Positions 24,751 to 34,535 of a stretch of 64,000 nt of DNA are shown here, one piece after another. Position numbers and translations under genes: made by a program. Position 1 is the stretch's first letter. Each line of letters opens with the position of its first letter. The notes beneath the pieces are model-generated. The model did not search any database and was not told the origin of the DNA. It saw only the letters and a list, made by a program, of their open reading frames with translations. Origin of the DNA: Billgrantia ethanolica (GTDB taxonomy: Bacteria; Pseudomonadota; Gammaproteobacteria; Pseudomonadales; Halomonadaceae); NCBI RefSeq assembly GCF_021404305.1, contig NZ_JABFTX010000002.1, positions 124,001-188,000 of the forward strand, written 5' to 3'.

Positions 24751-26124
24751 TCAGAAGAACGTCAGCCCGACCTGGAACAGCCGCTCGACGTCGCGGATGC
24801 GGCGCTTGTCGATCACGAACAGGATCAGGTGGTCGCCGGACTCCACCACCACATCGTCGTGGGCGATCAGCACCTCCTTGCCGCGCACGATGGCACCGAT
24901 GGTGGTGCCGCGGGGCAGGTCGATCTCGCCGATGGCGCGGCCCACTACCTTCGACGACTGGGTGTCGCCGTGGGCGATGGCCTCGATGGCCTCGGCGGCG
25001 CCGCGACGCAGCGAGTGCACGTTGACGATGTCGCCGCGGCGCACGTGGGTCAGCAGGCTGCCGATGGTGGCCTGCTGCGGCGAGATGGCGATATCGATCT
25101 CACCGCCCTGCACCAGGTCGACGTAGGCGGCGTTGTTGATCAGCGTGAGGACCTTCTTGGCGCCCATGCGCTTGGCCAGCATCGACGACATGATGTTGAC
25201 CTCGTCGTCGTTGGTCAGCGCGCAGAAGATGTCGCACTCCTCGATGTTCTCCTCTTCCAGCAGGCGCTTGTTGGTGGCGCTGCCGTGCAGCACCACGGTG
25301 CGGTTGAGGCGTTCGGAGAGCACCGTGCAGCGCTCCAGGCCATGCTCGATGATCTTGACCTGGTGGCTGTGCTCGAGGTGTTCGGCGAGACGCTCGCCGA
25401 TGTTGCCGCCGCCGGCGATCACCACCCGGCGGAAGTCGCGGTCGACCCGGCGCAGCTCGCTCATCACCGCGCGGATGTCGCGCCGGGCGGCGATGAAGAA
25501 GACCTCGTCGTCGGCCTCGATCACGGTGTCGCCACGCGGGATGATCGGCCGGTTGCGGCGGTAGATGGCCGCCACCCGGGTGTCGACGCTGGGCATGTGG
25601 CGGCGCAGGAAGCCGAGGTCCTGACCCACCAGCGGGCCGCCGTAGTAGGCCTTGACCGCCACCAGCTGCACCAGGCCGCCGGCGAACTCGAGCACCTGCA
25701 GTGCACCGGGATGCTCGATCAACCGGCGGATGTGGTCGGTGACCACCTGCTCGGGGCTGATCAGCACGTCGATGGGTACCGCCTCGTGGGCGAACAGCCC
25801 CTTGCGGGTGAGATAGGCGGTGGCACGCACCCGGGCGATCTTGGTGGGGGTGCGAAACAGGGTATGGGCGACCTGGCAGGCGATCATGTTGACCTCGTCC
25901 TGGCTGGTCACCGCGATCAACATGTCGGCGTCTTCGCAGCCGGCCTGGCGCAGCACCACGGGGTAGGAGCCGGGGCCCACCACGGTGCGGATGTCGAGCC
26001 GGGTGTGCAGCTCGCGCAGCCGTTCGCCGTCGGTGTCCACCACGGTGATGTCGTTCTCCTCGCGGGCCAGGTGTTCGGCCAGCGTGCCGCCGACCTGGCC
26101 GGCCCCCAGGATGATGATCTTCAT
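24751..26124 (-). CDS. trkA: Trk potassium uptake regulatory subunit
   Basis: A 457-residue cytoplasmic protein with two RCK repeats. The first nucleotide-binding site is [15 protein letters not shown] at the amino terminus; the second is [16 protein letters not shown] near residue 235. Each RCK_N domain is followed by a TrkA_C domain. TrkA binds NAD(H)/ATP and gates TrkH. It is full length. A promoter candidate lies about 60 bases upstream at 26186-26213, and the dodecin gene on the same strand precedes it. trkH follows. Confidence 0.94.
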   Translation of the reverse strand: MKIIILGAGQVGGTLAEHLAREENDITVVDTDGERLRELHTRLDIRTVVGPGSYPVVLRQAGCEDADMLIAVTSQDEVNMIACQVAHTLFRTPTKIARVRATAYLTRKGLFAHEAVPIDVLISPEQVVTDHIRRLIEHPGALQVLEFAGGLVQLVAVKAYYGGPLVGQDLGFLRRHMPSVDTRVAAIYRRNRPIIPRGDTVIEADDEVFFIAARRDIRAVMSELRRVDRDFRRVVIAGGGNIGERLAEHLEHSHQVKIIEHGLERCTVLSERLNRTVVLHGSATNKRLLEEENIEECDIFCALTNDDEVNIMSSMLAKRMGAKKVLTLINNAAYVDLVQGGEIDIAISPQQATIGSLLTHVRRGDIVNVHSLRRGAAEAIEAIAHGDTQSSKVVGRAIGEIDLPRGTTIGAIVRGKEVLIAHDDVVVESGDHLILFVIDKRRIRDVERLFQVGLTFF

Positions 26125-26185
26125 ATGCTGTCAGGCCCATCAAACGACTCTGCGACGCCGATATGGCGCCGCAGCATCCGCGGCT

Positions 26186-26213
26186 AGCATAAACCAGCCG
26201 CAGGGGATGTAAC
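26186..26213 (-). promoter_or_regulatory. Sigma70-type promoter candidate for trkA-trkH
   Basis: On the minus strand GTTACA (26213-26208) and TATGCT (26191-26186) are separated by 16 bases, 62 bases before the trkA start. Each box matches about four of six consensus positions. It lies just downstream of the dodecin gene, so the trk pair probably has its own promoter. Confidence 0.4.
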
Positions 26214-26236
26214 AGGTGCGTGTGGTGAGGCCACCG

Positions 26237-26443
26237 TCAGTCGAGGGTGAAGCCCACCTTGATGGTGACCTGCCAGTGGCCGACCCGGCCGTTCTCGATA
26301 TGGCCGCGGGTATCCACCACTTCGAACCAGCGCATGCCGTGCAGGCTCTGGGATGCCTTTTCCAGGGCGCGTTGGATGGCGTCCTCGATGCCCTTCTCCG
26401 AGGAACCGGTCAGCTCGATGTGCTTGTAGACGTGATCGCTCAT
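26237..26443 (-). CDS. Dodecin (flavin-binding)
   Basis: A 68-residue protein with the full dodecin fold: [18 protein letters not shown], then [20 protein letters not shown], then VTIKVGF. The tryptophan in MRWFEV and the glutamine in HWQV are the residues that stack on and bind flavin in bacterial dodecins. These proteins form hollow dodecamers that store or buffer FMN and riboflavin. It lies between trkA and rsmB, on the same strand as both but probably independent of them. The length is typical. Confidence 0.9.
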   Translation of the reverse strand: MSDHVYKHIELTGSSEKGIEDAIQRALEKASQSLHGMRWFEVVDTRGHIENGRVGHWQVTIKVGFTLD

Positions 26444-26480
26444 GGGTGCTCCTTGCTCAAGTGATCGGTGGCAGGGCGCG

Positions 26481-27830
26481 TCAGCCCTGCTTCCTCAGTC
26501 TGGCATAAAAGAAGCCGTCGTGACTGTCGGGCTCGGGCAGCAGCTGGCGCCCGGCGCCCACCGCCCGGCCCCAGCTCACCTCCCCGGGAGTGGTGACGAC
26601 GGCATCCGGAGTGCGCTCGAGGAAGGCCTGGATCTGTTCGTCGTTCTCCTCGCGCAGCACCGAGCAGGTGGCGTAGAGCAGCGAGCCGCCGGAGCGTAGC
26701 AGGGGCCACAGATTGTCGAGCAGGCGTGCCTGCAGCTCGGCCAGTTTGGCTATGTCGGTGGCGCGCCGCAGGCGCTTGATGTCGGGATGGCGACGGATCA
26801 CGCCGGTGCCGGAGCAGGGGGCATCGAGCAGGATGGCGTCGAAGGGCGTGCCGTCCCACCAGTCGCGCCCGGTGGCATCGGCGTGCACCAGCGTGGCCGA
26901 AAGGCCGAGGCGCTCCAGGGTATCCTCGACCCGGGCCAGGCGTACGGCGTCGCTGTCCAGCGCCAGCAGCTCGATGTCGAACAGTTCCAGCAGGTGTGCC
27001 GTCTTGCCGCCCGGCGCGCAGCAGGCGTCCAGCACGCGGCCGCCGGGGCGCGGCGCCAGTGCCGGCCCCAGCAGTTCGGCGGCGAGCTGGGCCGCTTCGT
27101 CCTGCACGCTGACGTCGCCCTCGACGAAGCCGGGTAGCGCCTGGACGTCGCAAGGCTTCTCCAGTACCAGACCGTCGGGAGAATGGGTGCACAGCCGCGC
27201 TTCGATGCCGCTTTCGACCAGCCTGGCCAGGTAGGCTTCGCGGTCACCGCGACGGCGATTGATACGCAGAGCCATGGGGCCGGGCTGATTGTTGGCCTCG
27301 GCAATGGCGCGCCAGTCGTCGGGCCAGGCCTGGCGCAGGGCCTTGAGCAGCCAGCGCGGATGCAACAGCGCCACCGCCGGGTCCTGGTCGACCTCGGCCT
27401 GCAGCGCGGCGGATTCGCGGGTGAGTCGGCGCAGGCAGCCGTTGAGCACCTTGGTCGCCCACTCCTTGCCCAGCTGGCGTGCGGCGCCGGCGGTCTCGCC
27501 CACGGCGGCGTGGGCCGGAATGCGCAGGTAGAGCAATTGATAGATGCCCAGCAGCAGCAGCGCCTGAACGTCGGCGTCGCGGGCCTTGAACGGGGTCTTC
27601 AAGAGCAGTGCCGCCAGCGCCTCGAGCCGCGGCAGGGTGCGGCATACGCCGTAGCACATCGCCTTGAACAGCGCGCGGTCGCGAGTCACCACCTGATGGT
27701 CGTCGAGGTCGCTGAGCGAGCCCTTGGCGGTGATCACGGGCACCAGGGCGCGAGCGGCGCTGGCGCGAACCGCCTGGCCGCCGTCCTGCACCGACTTGCC
27801 GGCGCGGGTGGATGGCGTGGAACGGTGCAT
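26481..27830 (-). CDS. rsmB: 16S rRNA m5C967 methyltransferase
   Basis: A 449-residue protein. The amino-terminal NusB-like RNA-binding domain (about 20-165) precedes the methyltransferase domain. That domain shows [16 protein letters not shown] (SAM loop), [18 protein letters not shown] with the first conserved cysteine, and [14 protein letters not shown] with the catalytic cysteine. The enzyme methylates C967 of 16S rRNA. Its ATG shares one base with the fmt stop (TGATG), so translation is coupled. def-fmt-rsmB-trkA is a classic proteobacterial order. Confidence 0.95.
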   Translation of the reverse strand: MHRSTPSTRAGKSVQDGGQAVRASAARALVPVITAKGSLSDLDDHQVVTRDRALFKAMCYGVCRTLPRLEALAALLLKTPFKARDADVQALLLLGIYQLLYLRIPAHAAVGETAGAARQLGKEWATKVLNGCLRRLTRESAALQAEVDQDPAVALLHPRWLLKALRQAWPDDWRAIAEANNQPGPMALRINRRRGDREAYLARLVESGIEARLCTHSPDGLVLEKPCDVQALPGFVEGDVSVQDEAAQLAAELLGPALAPRPGGRVLDACCAPGGKTAHLLELFDIELLALDSDAVRLARVEDTLERLGLSATLVHADATGRDWWDGTPFDAILLDAPCSGTGVIRRHPDIKRLRRATDIAKLAELQARLLDNLWPLLRSGGSLLYATCSVLREENDEQIQAFLERTPDAVVTTPGEVSWGRAVGAGRQLLPEPDSHDGFFYARLRKQG

Positions 27831-28816
27831 CAGACGCTCTCCTCGTTGGCTTGCCCGAGAACGTGTCCGGGATGGAGTCGCTCGTGGCGGGCGTTGAGCA
27901 GGTCGCGGGCCGCCAGCGGCTTGCCGCCCGGCAACTGCGCCTGAGTGACCCGCAGTACCTCGCTACCCTGCTGGCCGCAGGCAATACGCAGTGCATCCGA
28001 ATCGGGCGCCAGCAGGGTGCCCGACACGCTGGCGGGGTCGTCATCGCGTGCGATGCCGACCTCGGCCATCAACAGGCGCAGGCGCTCGCTGCCCAGGTGG
28101 CACCAGGTGACCGGCCAGGGGTTGAAGGCGCGTACCTTGGCGGCAAGCTCGGCGGCGGGGCGGCTGAAGTCCAGCTCGGCCTCGGCCTTGGAGAGCTTGG
28201 CGGCATAGGTGACGCCCTCCTCGGGCTGTGGCGTGGCGGCGAGCCCTTTGCCTGCCAGGACATCCAGCGCCTCGACGATCGCCTCGCCGCCCAGCTGGGC
28301 AAGCGTGTCGTGCAGTTCGCCGCCGGTGGTGGTCGCGGTGATGGGGGTGCGCTTCACCAGCAGCATGTCGCCGGTATCGAGCCCGGCATCCATCTGCATG
28401 ATGGTCACGCCGCTCTCGCTGTCGCCGGCCTCGATGGCGCGCTGGATCGGTGCCGCCCCGCGCCAGCGTGGCAGCAGCGAGGCGTGCACGTTGAGGCAGC
28501 CCAGGCGGGGGGTGTCGAGCACTGCCTGGGGCAGGATCAGGCCGTAGGCCACCACCACCATGAGGTCGGCCTCGAAGGCGGCCAGCTCGCCCTGCACCTC
28601 GGCGCTCTTGAGCGTCTCGGGCTGCAGTACCGGCAGCCCGTGCTCAATGGCGAGCGACTTGACCGGACTGGCGGTGAGCTTGCGGCCGCGGCCGGCCGGG
28701 CGGTCGGGCTGGGTGTAGACGGCGATCACCTGATGCTGACTTTGCAGCAGGGCCGCCAGGCTGGCGGCAGCGAAGTCGGGGGTGCCGGCGAAGATGATGC
28801 GCAGAGGTCGGGACAT
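27830..28816 (-). CDS. fmt: Methionyl-tRNA formyltransferase
   Basis: A 328-residue protein. [17 protein letters not shown] opens the catalytic domain; the folate-binding and active-site segment is [20 protein letters not shown], followed by [14 protein letters not shown] carboxy-terminal OB-like domain starts near residue 210. It formylates initiator Met-tRNA. It is coupled to rsmB by a TGATG overlap, while a terminator-like hairpin separates it from def upstream. Confidence 0.96.
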   Translation of the reverse strand: MSRPLRIIFAGTPDFAAASLAALLQSQHQVIAVYTQPDRPAGRGRKLTASPVKSLAIEHGLPVLQPETLKSAEVQGELAAFEADLMVVVAYGLILPQAVLDTPRLGCLNVHASLLPRWRGAAPIQRAIEAGDSESGVTIMQMDAGLDTGDMLLVKRTPITATTTGGELHDTLAQLGGEAIVEALDVLAGKGLAATPQPEEGVTYAAKLSKAEAELDFSRPAAELAAKVRAFNPWPVTWCHLGSERLRLLMAEVGIARDDDPASVSGTLLAPDSDALRIACGQQGSEVLRVTQAQLPGGKPLAARDLLNARHERLHPGHVLGQANEESV

Positions 28817-28878
28817 GAGTCGAGCCTTGCCAGTGAACGGTTGCCCTCATCATAACGGAGGCGGCCATAAACGACGAA

Positions 28879-28900
28879 GGCCGGCGCATCGGCGCCGGCC
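28879..28900 (-). terminator. Hairpin downstream of def
   Basis: GGCCGGCGC-ATCG-GCGCCGGCC is a perfect 9-bp stem, flanked by a further partial AACGACGA pairing. On the minus strand the stem is followed by TTCGTCGTTTATG, a weakly T-rich tail. It could partly terminate def transcripts before fmt. Confidence 0.45.
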
Positions 28901-28921
28901 CTCGTTCATCGTCGTTGCGGA

Positions 28922-29434
28922 TCAGGCAGACTGCATCTGCTTGTGGCGCTTCTGCATCTTCTTGAGCACGCGGTCGCGCTTGAGCGGCGAAAGATAGTCG
29001 ACGAAAAGCACGCCTTCGAGGTGGTCGTACTCATGCTGAATGCAGTGGGCCAGCAGGCCGTCCGCCTCGAGCTCGTAGGGCTTGCCATCGCGGTCCAGCG
29101 CCTTGAGAAGGACCTTCAGCGCGCGCGGTACCTCGGCGTAGTACTCGGGGATCGACAGACAGCCCTCTGACATCAGCTCGCGCTCTTCACCGATGGGCGT
29201 GTATTCGGGGTTGATCAGTACCAGAGGATGAGACCGCTCTTCGCTGACGTCCATCACGATCACGCGGCGATGTACGTCCACCTGGGTGGCGGCAAGGCCG
29301 ATGCCGGAGGCGTCGTACATGGTTTCGAGCATGTCATCGACCAGTCGGCGTACCTCGTCATCGACCGCTTCGACCGGCGCCGCCCTGGTGCGCAGCCGCT
29401 CGTCGGGAAATTCGAGGATAGTCAATTTGGCCAT
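28922..29434 (-). CDS. def: Peptide deformylase
   Basis: A 170-residue metalloenzyme with the three deformylase motifs: [20 protein letters not shown] (metal cysteine) and QHEYDHLEG (two metal histidines and the catalytic glutamate). It removes the formyl group from nascent proteins, complementing fmt downstream. The basic, Lys/Arg-rich end ([16 protein letters not shown]) is typical of gammaproteobacterial Def1. It is divergent from the LysM gene. Confidence 0.97.
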   Translation of the reverse strand: MAKLTILEFPDERLRTRAAPVEAVDDEVRRLVDDMLETMYDASGIGLAATQVDVHRRVIVMDVSEERSHPLVLINPEYTPIGEERELMSEGCLSIPEYYAEVPRALKVLLKALDRDGKPYELEADGLLAHCIQHEYDHLEGVLFVDYLSPLKRDRVLKKMQKRHKQMQSA

Positions 29435-29618
29435 GGCGTTGGAACCACCGTTATGCTGTCATTCGGGGATTGCCCCTATTCTAGGGGGTGGCGCGCCGGG
29501 GTGAAACCGCCGGCCGCATATCGTTTCAATAGTGTTGGACTATAGCATGACACCGCAGTTCCGGGTGTGGATGCTTGGCGCAGGGCAGCCGGGGTGAAGG
29601 GCGGGGGGAGTGGACGGG

Positions 29619-30755
29619 ATGCAGAAGAAGAGTACGAAGCGGAAGCCAGGCGGGCTGCTGAAGAAAATTCTGATGAAGAAAAAGCTGATTCGGCGAGGAC
29701 TGAGCTTGAGCGGCGGCATGGCGCTGCTGCTCGGCACGGCGCTGGCTCAAGCCCAGGGACTTGGCTGGGAGCAGGGCCTGCGCAGCGATGCGCCGGATCG
29801 CTATACGGTGGTGCGTGGCGATACCCTGTGGGACATCTCGGGACGTTTCCTGCGCCATCCCTGGCAGTGGCCGGAGGTATGGCAGGTCAATCCGCAGATT
29901 CGTAACCCGCATCTGATCTATCCCGGCGACGTGGTCTATCTCTACGACTGCAACGGGCGCCCTTGCCTGGGGCTGGAACGCGGCCAGGGCGAGGTGCGGC
30001 TCTCCCCTGAGGTGCGCCGCGTGCCCGTGCGCGAGGCGATCGAGCCGATCCCCCTCGATGCGGTGCGGCATTTCCTGCGCGATCATCGGGTCGTCGACGA
30101 CCCCGAAGCCTTGAACGAACTGGCCTACGTGGTGGCCGGCAACGACCGGCGCATCATCAGCGGCGCGGGCGATCGGATCTATGCTCGCGGCGAGCTGCAG
30201 CGCGGGTTGCGCTACGGCATCTATCGCGTGGGCGACCGCTACCAGGATGCCGCCAGCGGCGAACTGCTGGGCCTGGAGCTGGTCAGCATCGGCCGGGCGC
30301 GGGCCGAGCGCAGTGAAGACGACATTGCGATCATGCAGGTCGTCTCCGCCAGCCAGGAGGTGCGCAACGACGACATCGTGCTGCCGCTGGAAGAGCGTGA
30401 GCTGGTCAGCGAGTTCGTGCCGCGTGCTCCCGACCACGACGTGCAAGGCACCATTCTGGCGGTGCCCGGTGGCGTGCGCTTCATCGGTCGGCTGCAGGTA
30501 GTGACGCTGGACCGAGGGCGCCGCGACGGGCTTGAGATCGGGCACGTGCTGCAGGTCGAGCAGCAGGGCGAGCGCGTCATCGACCCGCGCACTGGCGAGT
30601 CGCTGCGCCTGCCCGGCACCGACGCCGGCCTGATCATGATCTTCCGGCCCTACGAGAAGGTGAGCTACGGCCTGGTGCTGCAGGCGACACGTACCCTGGA
30701 AGTCGGCGATCACGTGCACAACCCCCGGCGCGGGGTGGGGGTGGCGCAGCGGTGA
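29619..30755 (+). CDS. LysM-domain envelope protein
   Basis: About 378 residues. A basic leader (MQKKSTKRKPGG) and a hydrophobic segment (GLSLSGGMALLLGTALAQAQ) form a signal peptide. One LysM domain follows near residues 60-105, with YTVVRGDTLWDISGRFL and HLIYPGDVVYLY, which binds peptidoglycan. The remaining 260 residues are the conserved domain of the LysM protein commonly encoded beside def and dprA in Pseudomonas and relatives. GGGAG precedes the ATG at 29619; a GTG at 29610 is an alternative. The end overlaps dprA by four bases. Confidence 0.85.
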   Translation: MQKKSTKRKPGGLLKKILMKKKLIRRGLSLSGGMALLLGTALAQAQGLGWEQGLRSDAPDRYTVVRGDTLWDISGRFLRHPWQWPEVWQVNPQIRNPHLIYPGDVVYLYDCNGRPCLGLERGQGEVRLSPEVRRVPVREAIEPIPLDAVRHFLRDHRVVDDPEALNELAYVVAGNDRRIISGAGDRIYARGELQRGLRYGIYRVGDRYQDAASGELLGLELVSIGRARAERSEDDIAIMQVVSASQEVRNDDIVLPLEERELVSEFVPRAPDHDVQGTILAVPGGVRFIGRLQVVTLDRGRRDGLEIGHVLQVEQQGERVIDPRTGESLRLPGTDAGLIMIFRPYEKVSYGLVLQATRTLEVGDHVHNPRRGVGVAQR

Positions 30756-31870
30756 AAGCTGGAGAGCGCGTGCTTGGCCAACAGGAGTGGCTGATACTGA
30801 CGAAGCTGCCGGGCGTGGGGTCGGCGCGGCTGGCCGAGATCGCCACGGCCGCCCCCGACTGGCCCGCCGGCTGGCTGGCCCGGCTGCCGCATCAGGCGGC
30901 CACCATGCTGCGGCTCTGGCTCGACCACCCGGGGCGCAGCCCGCTGACCGAGGCGCTGGAGGCCGATCTGGCCTGGCTTGCGGCCGCACCCGGGCGGCAT
31001 CTGCTGCATCCGGGGCACCCGGCCTGGCCGGCGCTTCTGGAGCAGATCGGCGACCCGCCGCCGTTGCTCTGGGGAGTCGGCGATCTGGCCGCACTGGAGC
31101 CCCCCGGACTTGCCATCGTCGGTACTCGCCGGCCTACCCGAGACGGGCTCACCAATGCCGCACTCTTCGGGCGCGAGCTGGCCAGCCGCGACTGGTGTGT
31201 GGTCAGCGGGCTGGCGCTGGGCATCGACGGGGCGGCCCAGCAGGCCGCCATCGAAGCCGGCGGACGCAGCGTGGCGGTGCTAGGTTGCGGTGTCGATGTC
31301 ATCTATCCGCCGCGTCATGGACGGCTCTATCATCAGCTGCTCGAACACGGCGGACTGGTGCTCTCCGAATACTCTCCCGGCACACCGGCCCGCTCCGGCT
31401 TCTTTCCCCGCCGCAACCGTATCGTCACCGGCATGTCACTGGGCGTACTGGTGGTGGAGGCCGCCGAGAAGAGCGGTTCGCTGGTCAGCGCCCGGCTGGC
31501 CATGGAGCAGAATCGAGAAGTCTTCGCGCTGCCTGGCTCGATCAACAATCCCCAGGCCCGCGGCTGCCTGCAGCTGATTCGTCAAGGCGCGGTGCTGGTA
31601 CGTCATATCGACGACATCCTCGAGGAGCTCAGCCACTGGGCGGCCGTGGTGGCTCCCGTGGTTGCATCACGCGCGTCTGGCATCGAGACGGGCAGCGTGG
31701 CCGATCCGCTGTTGCGCTGGCTGAGCGACTCGCCGTCTCCCCTCGACGCCCTGGTGAACCTGACCGGCCTGAGCGTGCCCGATTGTCAGCGCCGTCTGCT
31801 GGAGCTCGAGCTCGAAGGCCGTGCCGCCCAGGCCCCGGGCGGCTGGGTGCGCCTGCCGGAGACCGCCTGA
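30752..31870 (+). CDS. dprA: DNA-processing protein DprA
   Basis: A 372-residue protein. A SAM-like amino-terminal domain (LPGVGSARLAEIA) precedes the Rossmann core with LAIVGTRRPTRDG, VSGLALGIDGAAQQ, LGCGVDVIYPPRH and the long RSGFFPRRNRIVTG segment. A winged-helix domain closes the protein (about 310-370). DprA binds incoming single-stranded DNA and loads RecA during transformation. It starts with GTG overlapping the LysM stop (GTGA). Its presence alone does not prove competence. Confidence 0.93.
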   Translation: MKAGERVLGQQEWLILTKLPGVGSARLAEIATAAPDWPAGWLARLPHQAATMLRLWLDHPGRSPLTEALEADLAWLAAAPGRHLLHPGHPAWPALLEQIGDPPPLLWGVGDLAALEPPGLAIVGTRRPTRDGLTNAALFGRELASRDWCVVSGLALGIDGAAQQAAIEAGGRSVAVLGCGVDVIYPPRHGRLYHQLLEHGGLVLSEYSPGTPARSGFFPRRNRIVTGMSLGVLVVEAAEKSGSLVSARLAMEQNREVFALPGSINNPQARGCLQLIRQGAVLVRHIDDILEELSHWAAVVAPVVASRASGIETGSVADPLLRWLSDSPSPLDALVNLTGLSVPDCQRRLLELELEGRAAQAPGGWVRLPETA

Positions 31871-31873
31871 GCG

Positions 31874-31882
31874 TGCTAGCAT
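31874..31882 (+). promoter_or_regulatory. Extended -10 promoter candidate for tsaC
   Basis: TGCTAGCAT resembles an extended -10 box, about 64 bases before the tsaC ATG and just after the dprA stop. No convincing -35 is present. Confidence 0.3.
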
Positions 31883-31945
31883 ATCGACCGTCTTGATCGC
31901 TGCGGTCACCTGGCTGCGGCGGTTGCATTGCCCGCAGGAGACCCC

Positions 31946-33456
<1,511 letters not shown>

Positions 33457-33469
33457 GCATCTGCGCGAC

Positions 33470-33590
33470 CGAATCGCTGCGTTACGCGGTGCTCGCAATC
33501 CTCACCTATAACCCATAGGCTCCGGTTGCTGCGCTCCGGGCGCCTTGCGCTTCATGTCGCTCGATAGCTATTCAGACGCTTCCCCATGTA
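33470..33590. repeat. Intergenic sequence resembling a dispersed gammaproteobacterial repeat
   Basis: The hemF-aroE gap holds GCTGCGTTACGCGGTGCTCG, then TCACCTATAACCCATAGGCT, then CCGGTTGCTGCGCTCCGGGC. From memory, very similar strings recur between genes in Pseudomonas, Halomonas and other gammaproteobacteria and are often mistranslated as short peptides. I see one copy here and no coding potential. The identification rests on recall, not a search. A structured RNA element or recombination remnant is possible. Confidence 0.4.
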
Positions 33591-33604
33591 TGAGGAATTT
33601 CTTC

Positions 33605-34429
33605 ATGACTGACCGCTACTGCGTCTTCGGTAACCCCATCTCGCATTCGAAGTCGCCACAGATCCATGCCGCCTTTGCCGCGCAGACTGGCGAGGATATC
33701 GACTACACCGCCATCGAGGCGCCGCTGAACGACTTCGCCGGCGCCTGGCAGCGCTTCGTGGCCCAGGGCGGACGCGGCGCCAACGTCACCGTGCCGTTCA
33801 AGGAAGAGGCCTTTCGGCTCTGCGATACCCTGAGCCGTCGCGCTCAGCGGGCCGGGGCGGTCAATACGCTGGTGCTGGGCAAGAACGGCCTCACTTATGG
33901 GGACACCACTGACGGCATCGGCCTGGTGCGCGACCTTCAGCACCATGGCGTGGCGCTGGAAGGGGCCCGCATCCTGGTGCTCGGCGCGGGTGGTGCGGTG
34001 CGTGGGGTGCTGGAGCCGCTGCTGGCGATGCGACCGGCACGTGTGCTGGTGGCCAATCGCACGGCGGCCAAGGCCGCGGCGCTGGCGGCGGATTTCGCCG
34101 ATCTGGGCGAGATCCATGGCGGCGGTTTCGACGCGGTCGTGGGGCCGTTTGACCTGGTGGTCAACGGTACCAGTGCCAGTCTTTCCGGCGAGCTGCCGCC
34201 GTTGCCCGATGCGCTTTTTGCTCCTGGAGCCAGCGCCTACGACATGATGTATGGCGCCGAGCTCACCGTCTTCCTGCGCTGGGCCGAGACCCGTGGGGCG
34301 CGGGGTATCGACGGGCTGGGCATGCTGGTGGAGCAGGCCGCGGAGTCGTTTTTCCTGTGGCGTAACAAGCGTCCGGAGACGGGGCCGGTGCGTGAAATGC
34401 TCAGGCAGTGGCTGCAGGACAAGCGTTGA
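33605..34429 (+). CDS. aroE: Shikimate dehydrogenase
   Basis: About 274 residues. The substrate site is [12 protein letters not shown] and [10 protein letters not shown] (catalytic lysine), with the aspartate in GDTTDGIG. The NADP domain has [13 protein letters not shown] and a VANRT motif, followed by VNGTSASL. The enzyme reduces 3-dehydroshikimate in aromatic amino acid synthesis. GAGGAA before the ATG at 33605 supports this start over in-frame ATGs at 33545 and 33590. Confidence 0.95.
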   Translation: MTDRYCVFGNPISHSKSPQIHAAFAAQTGEDIDYTAIEAPLNDFAGAWQRFVAQGGRGANVTVPFKEEAFRLCDTLSRRAQRAGAVNTLVLGKNGLTYGDTTDGIGLVRDLQHHGVALEGARILVLGAGGAVRGVLEPLLAMRPARVLVANRTAAKAAALAADFADLGEIHGGGFDAVVGPFDLVVNGTSASLSGELPPLPDALFAPGASAYDMMYGAELTVFLRWAETRGARGIDGLGMLVEQAAESFFLWRNKRPETGPVREMLRQWLQDKR

Positions 34430-34438
34430 AGCACAGGG

Positions 34439-34467
34439 TTGACACCTTCAACGCTGCTCCCTAGGTT
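34439..34467 (+). promoter_or_regulatory. Sigma70-type promoter candidate for the variant ABC importer operon
   Basis: A perfect TTGACA (34439-34444) is followed after 17 bases by TAGGTT (34462-34467), about 70 bases before the binding-protein start. It lies directly after the aroE stop, so the importer operon probably has its own promoter. The -10 matches only about half the consensus. Confidence 0.45.
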
Positions 34468-34535
34468 GGATTGGAGATATTCGTGCCGGACCGCGTTTTC
34501 GGCGCGAATAACAACTACAATCCGAGGAAAAATTA

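Noticed and set aside
24349..26187. A 612-codon plus-strand ORF opposite trkA
   Set aside because: It is antisense to an unmistakable TrkA, its composition is Asp/His/Val/Gln-rich as in mirror frames, and it shows no motif.
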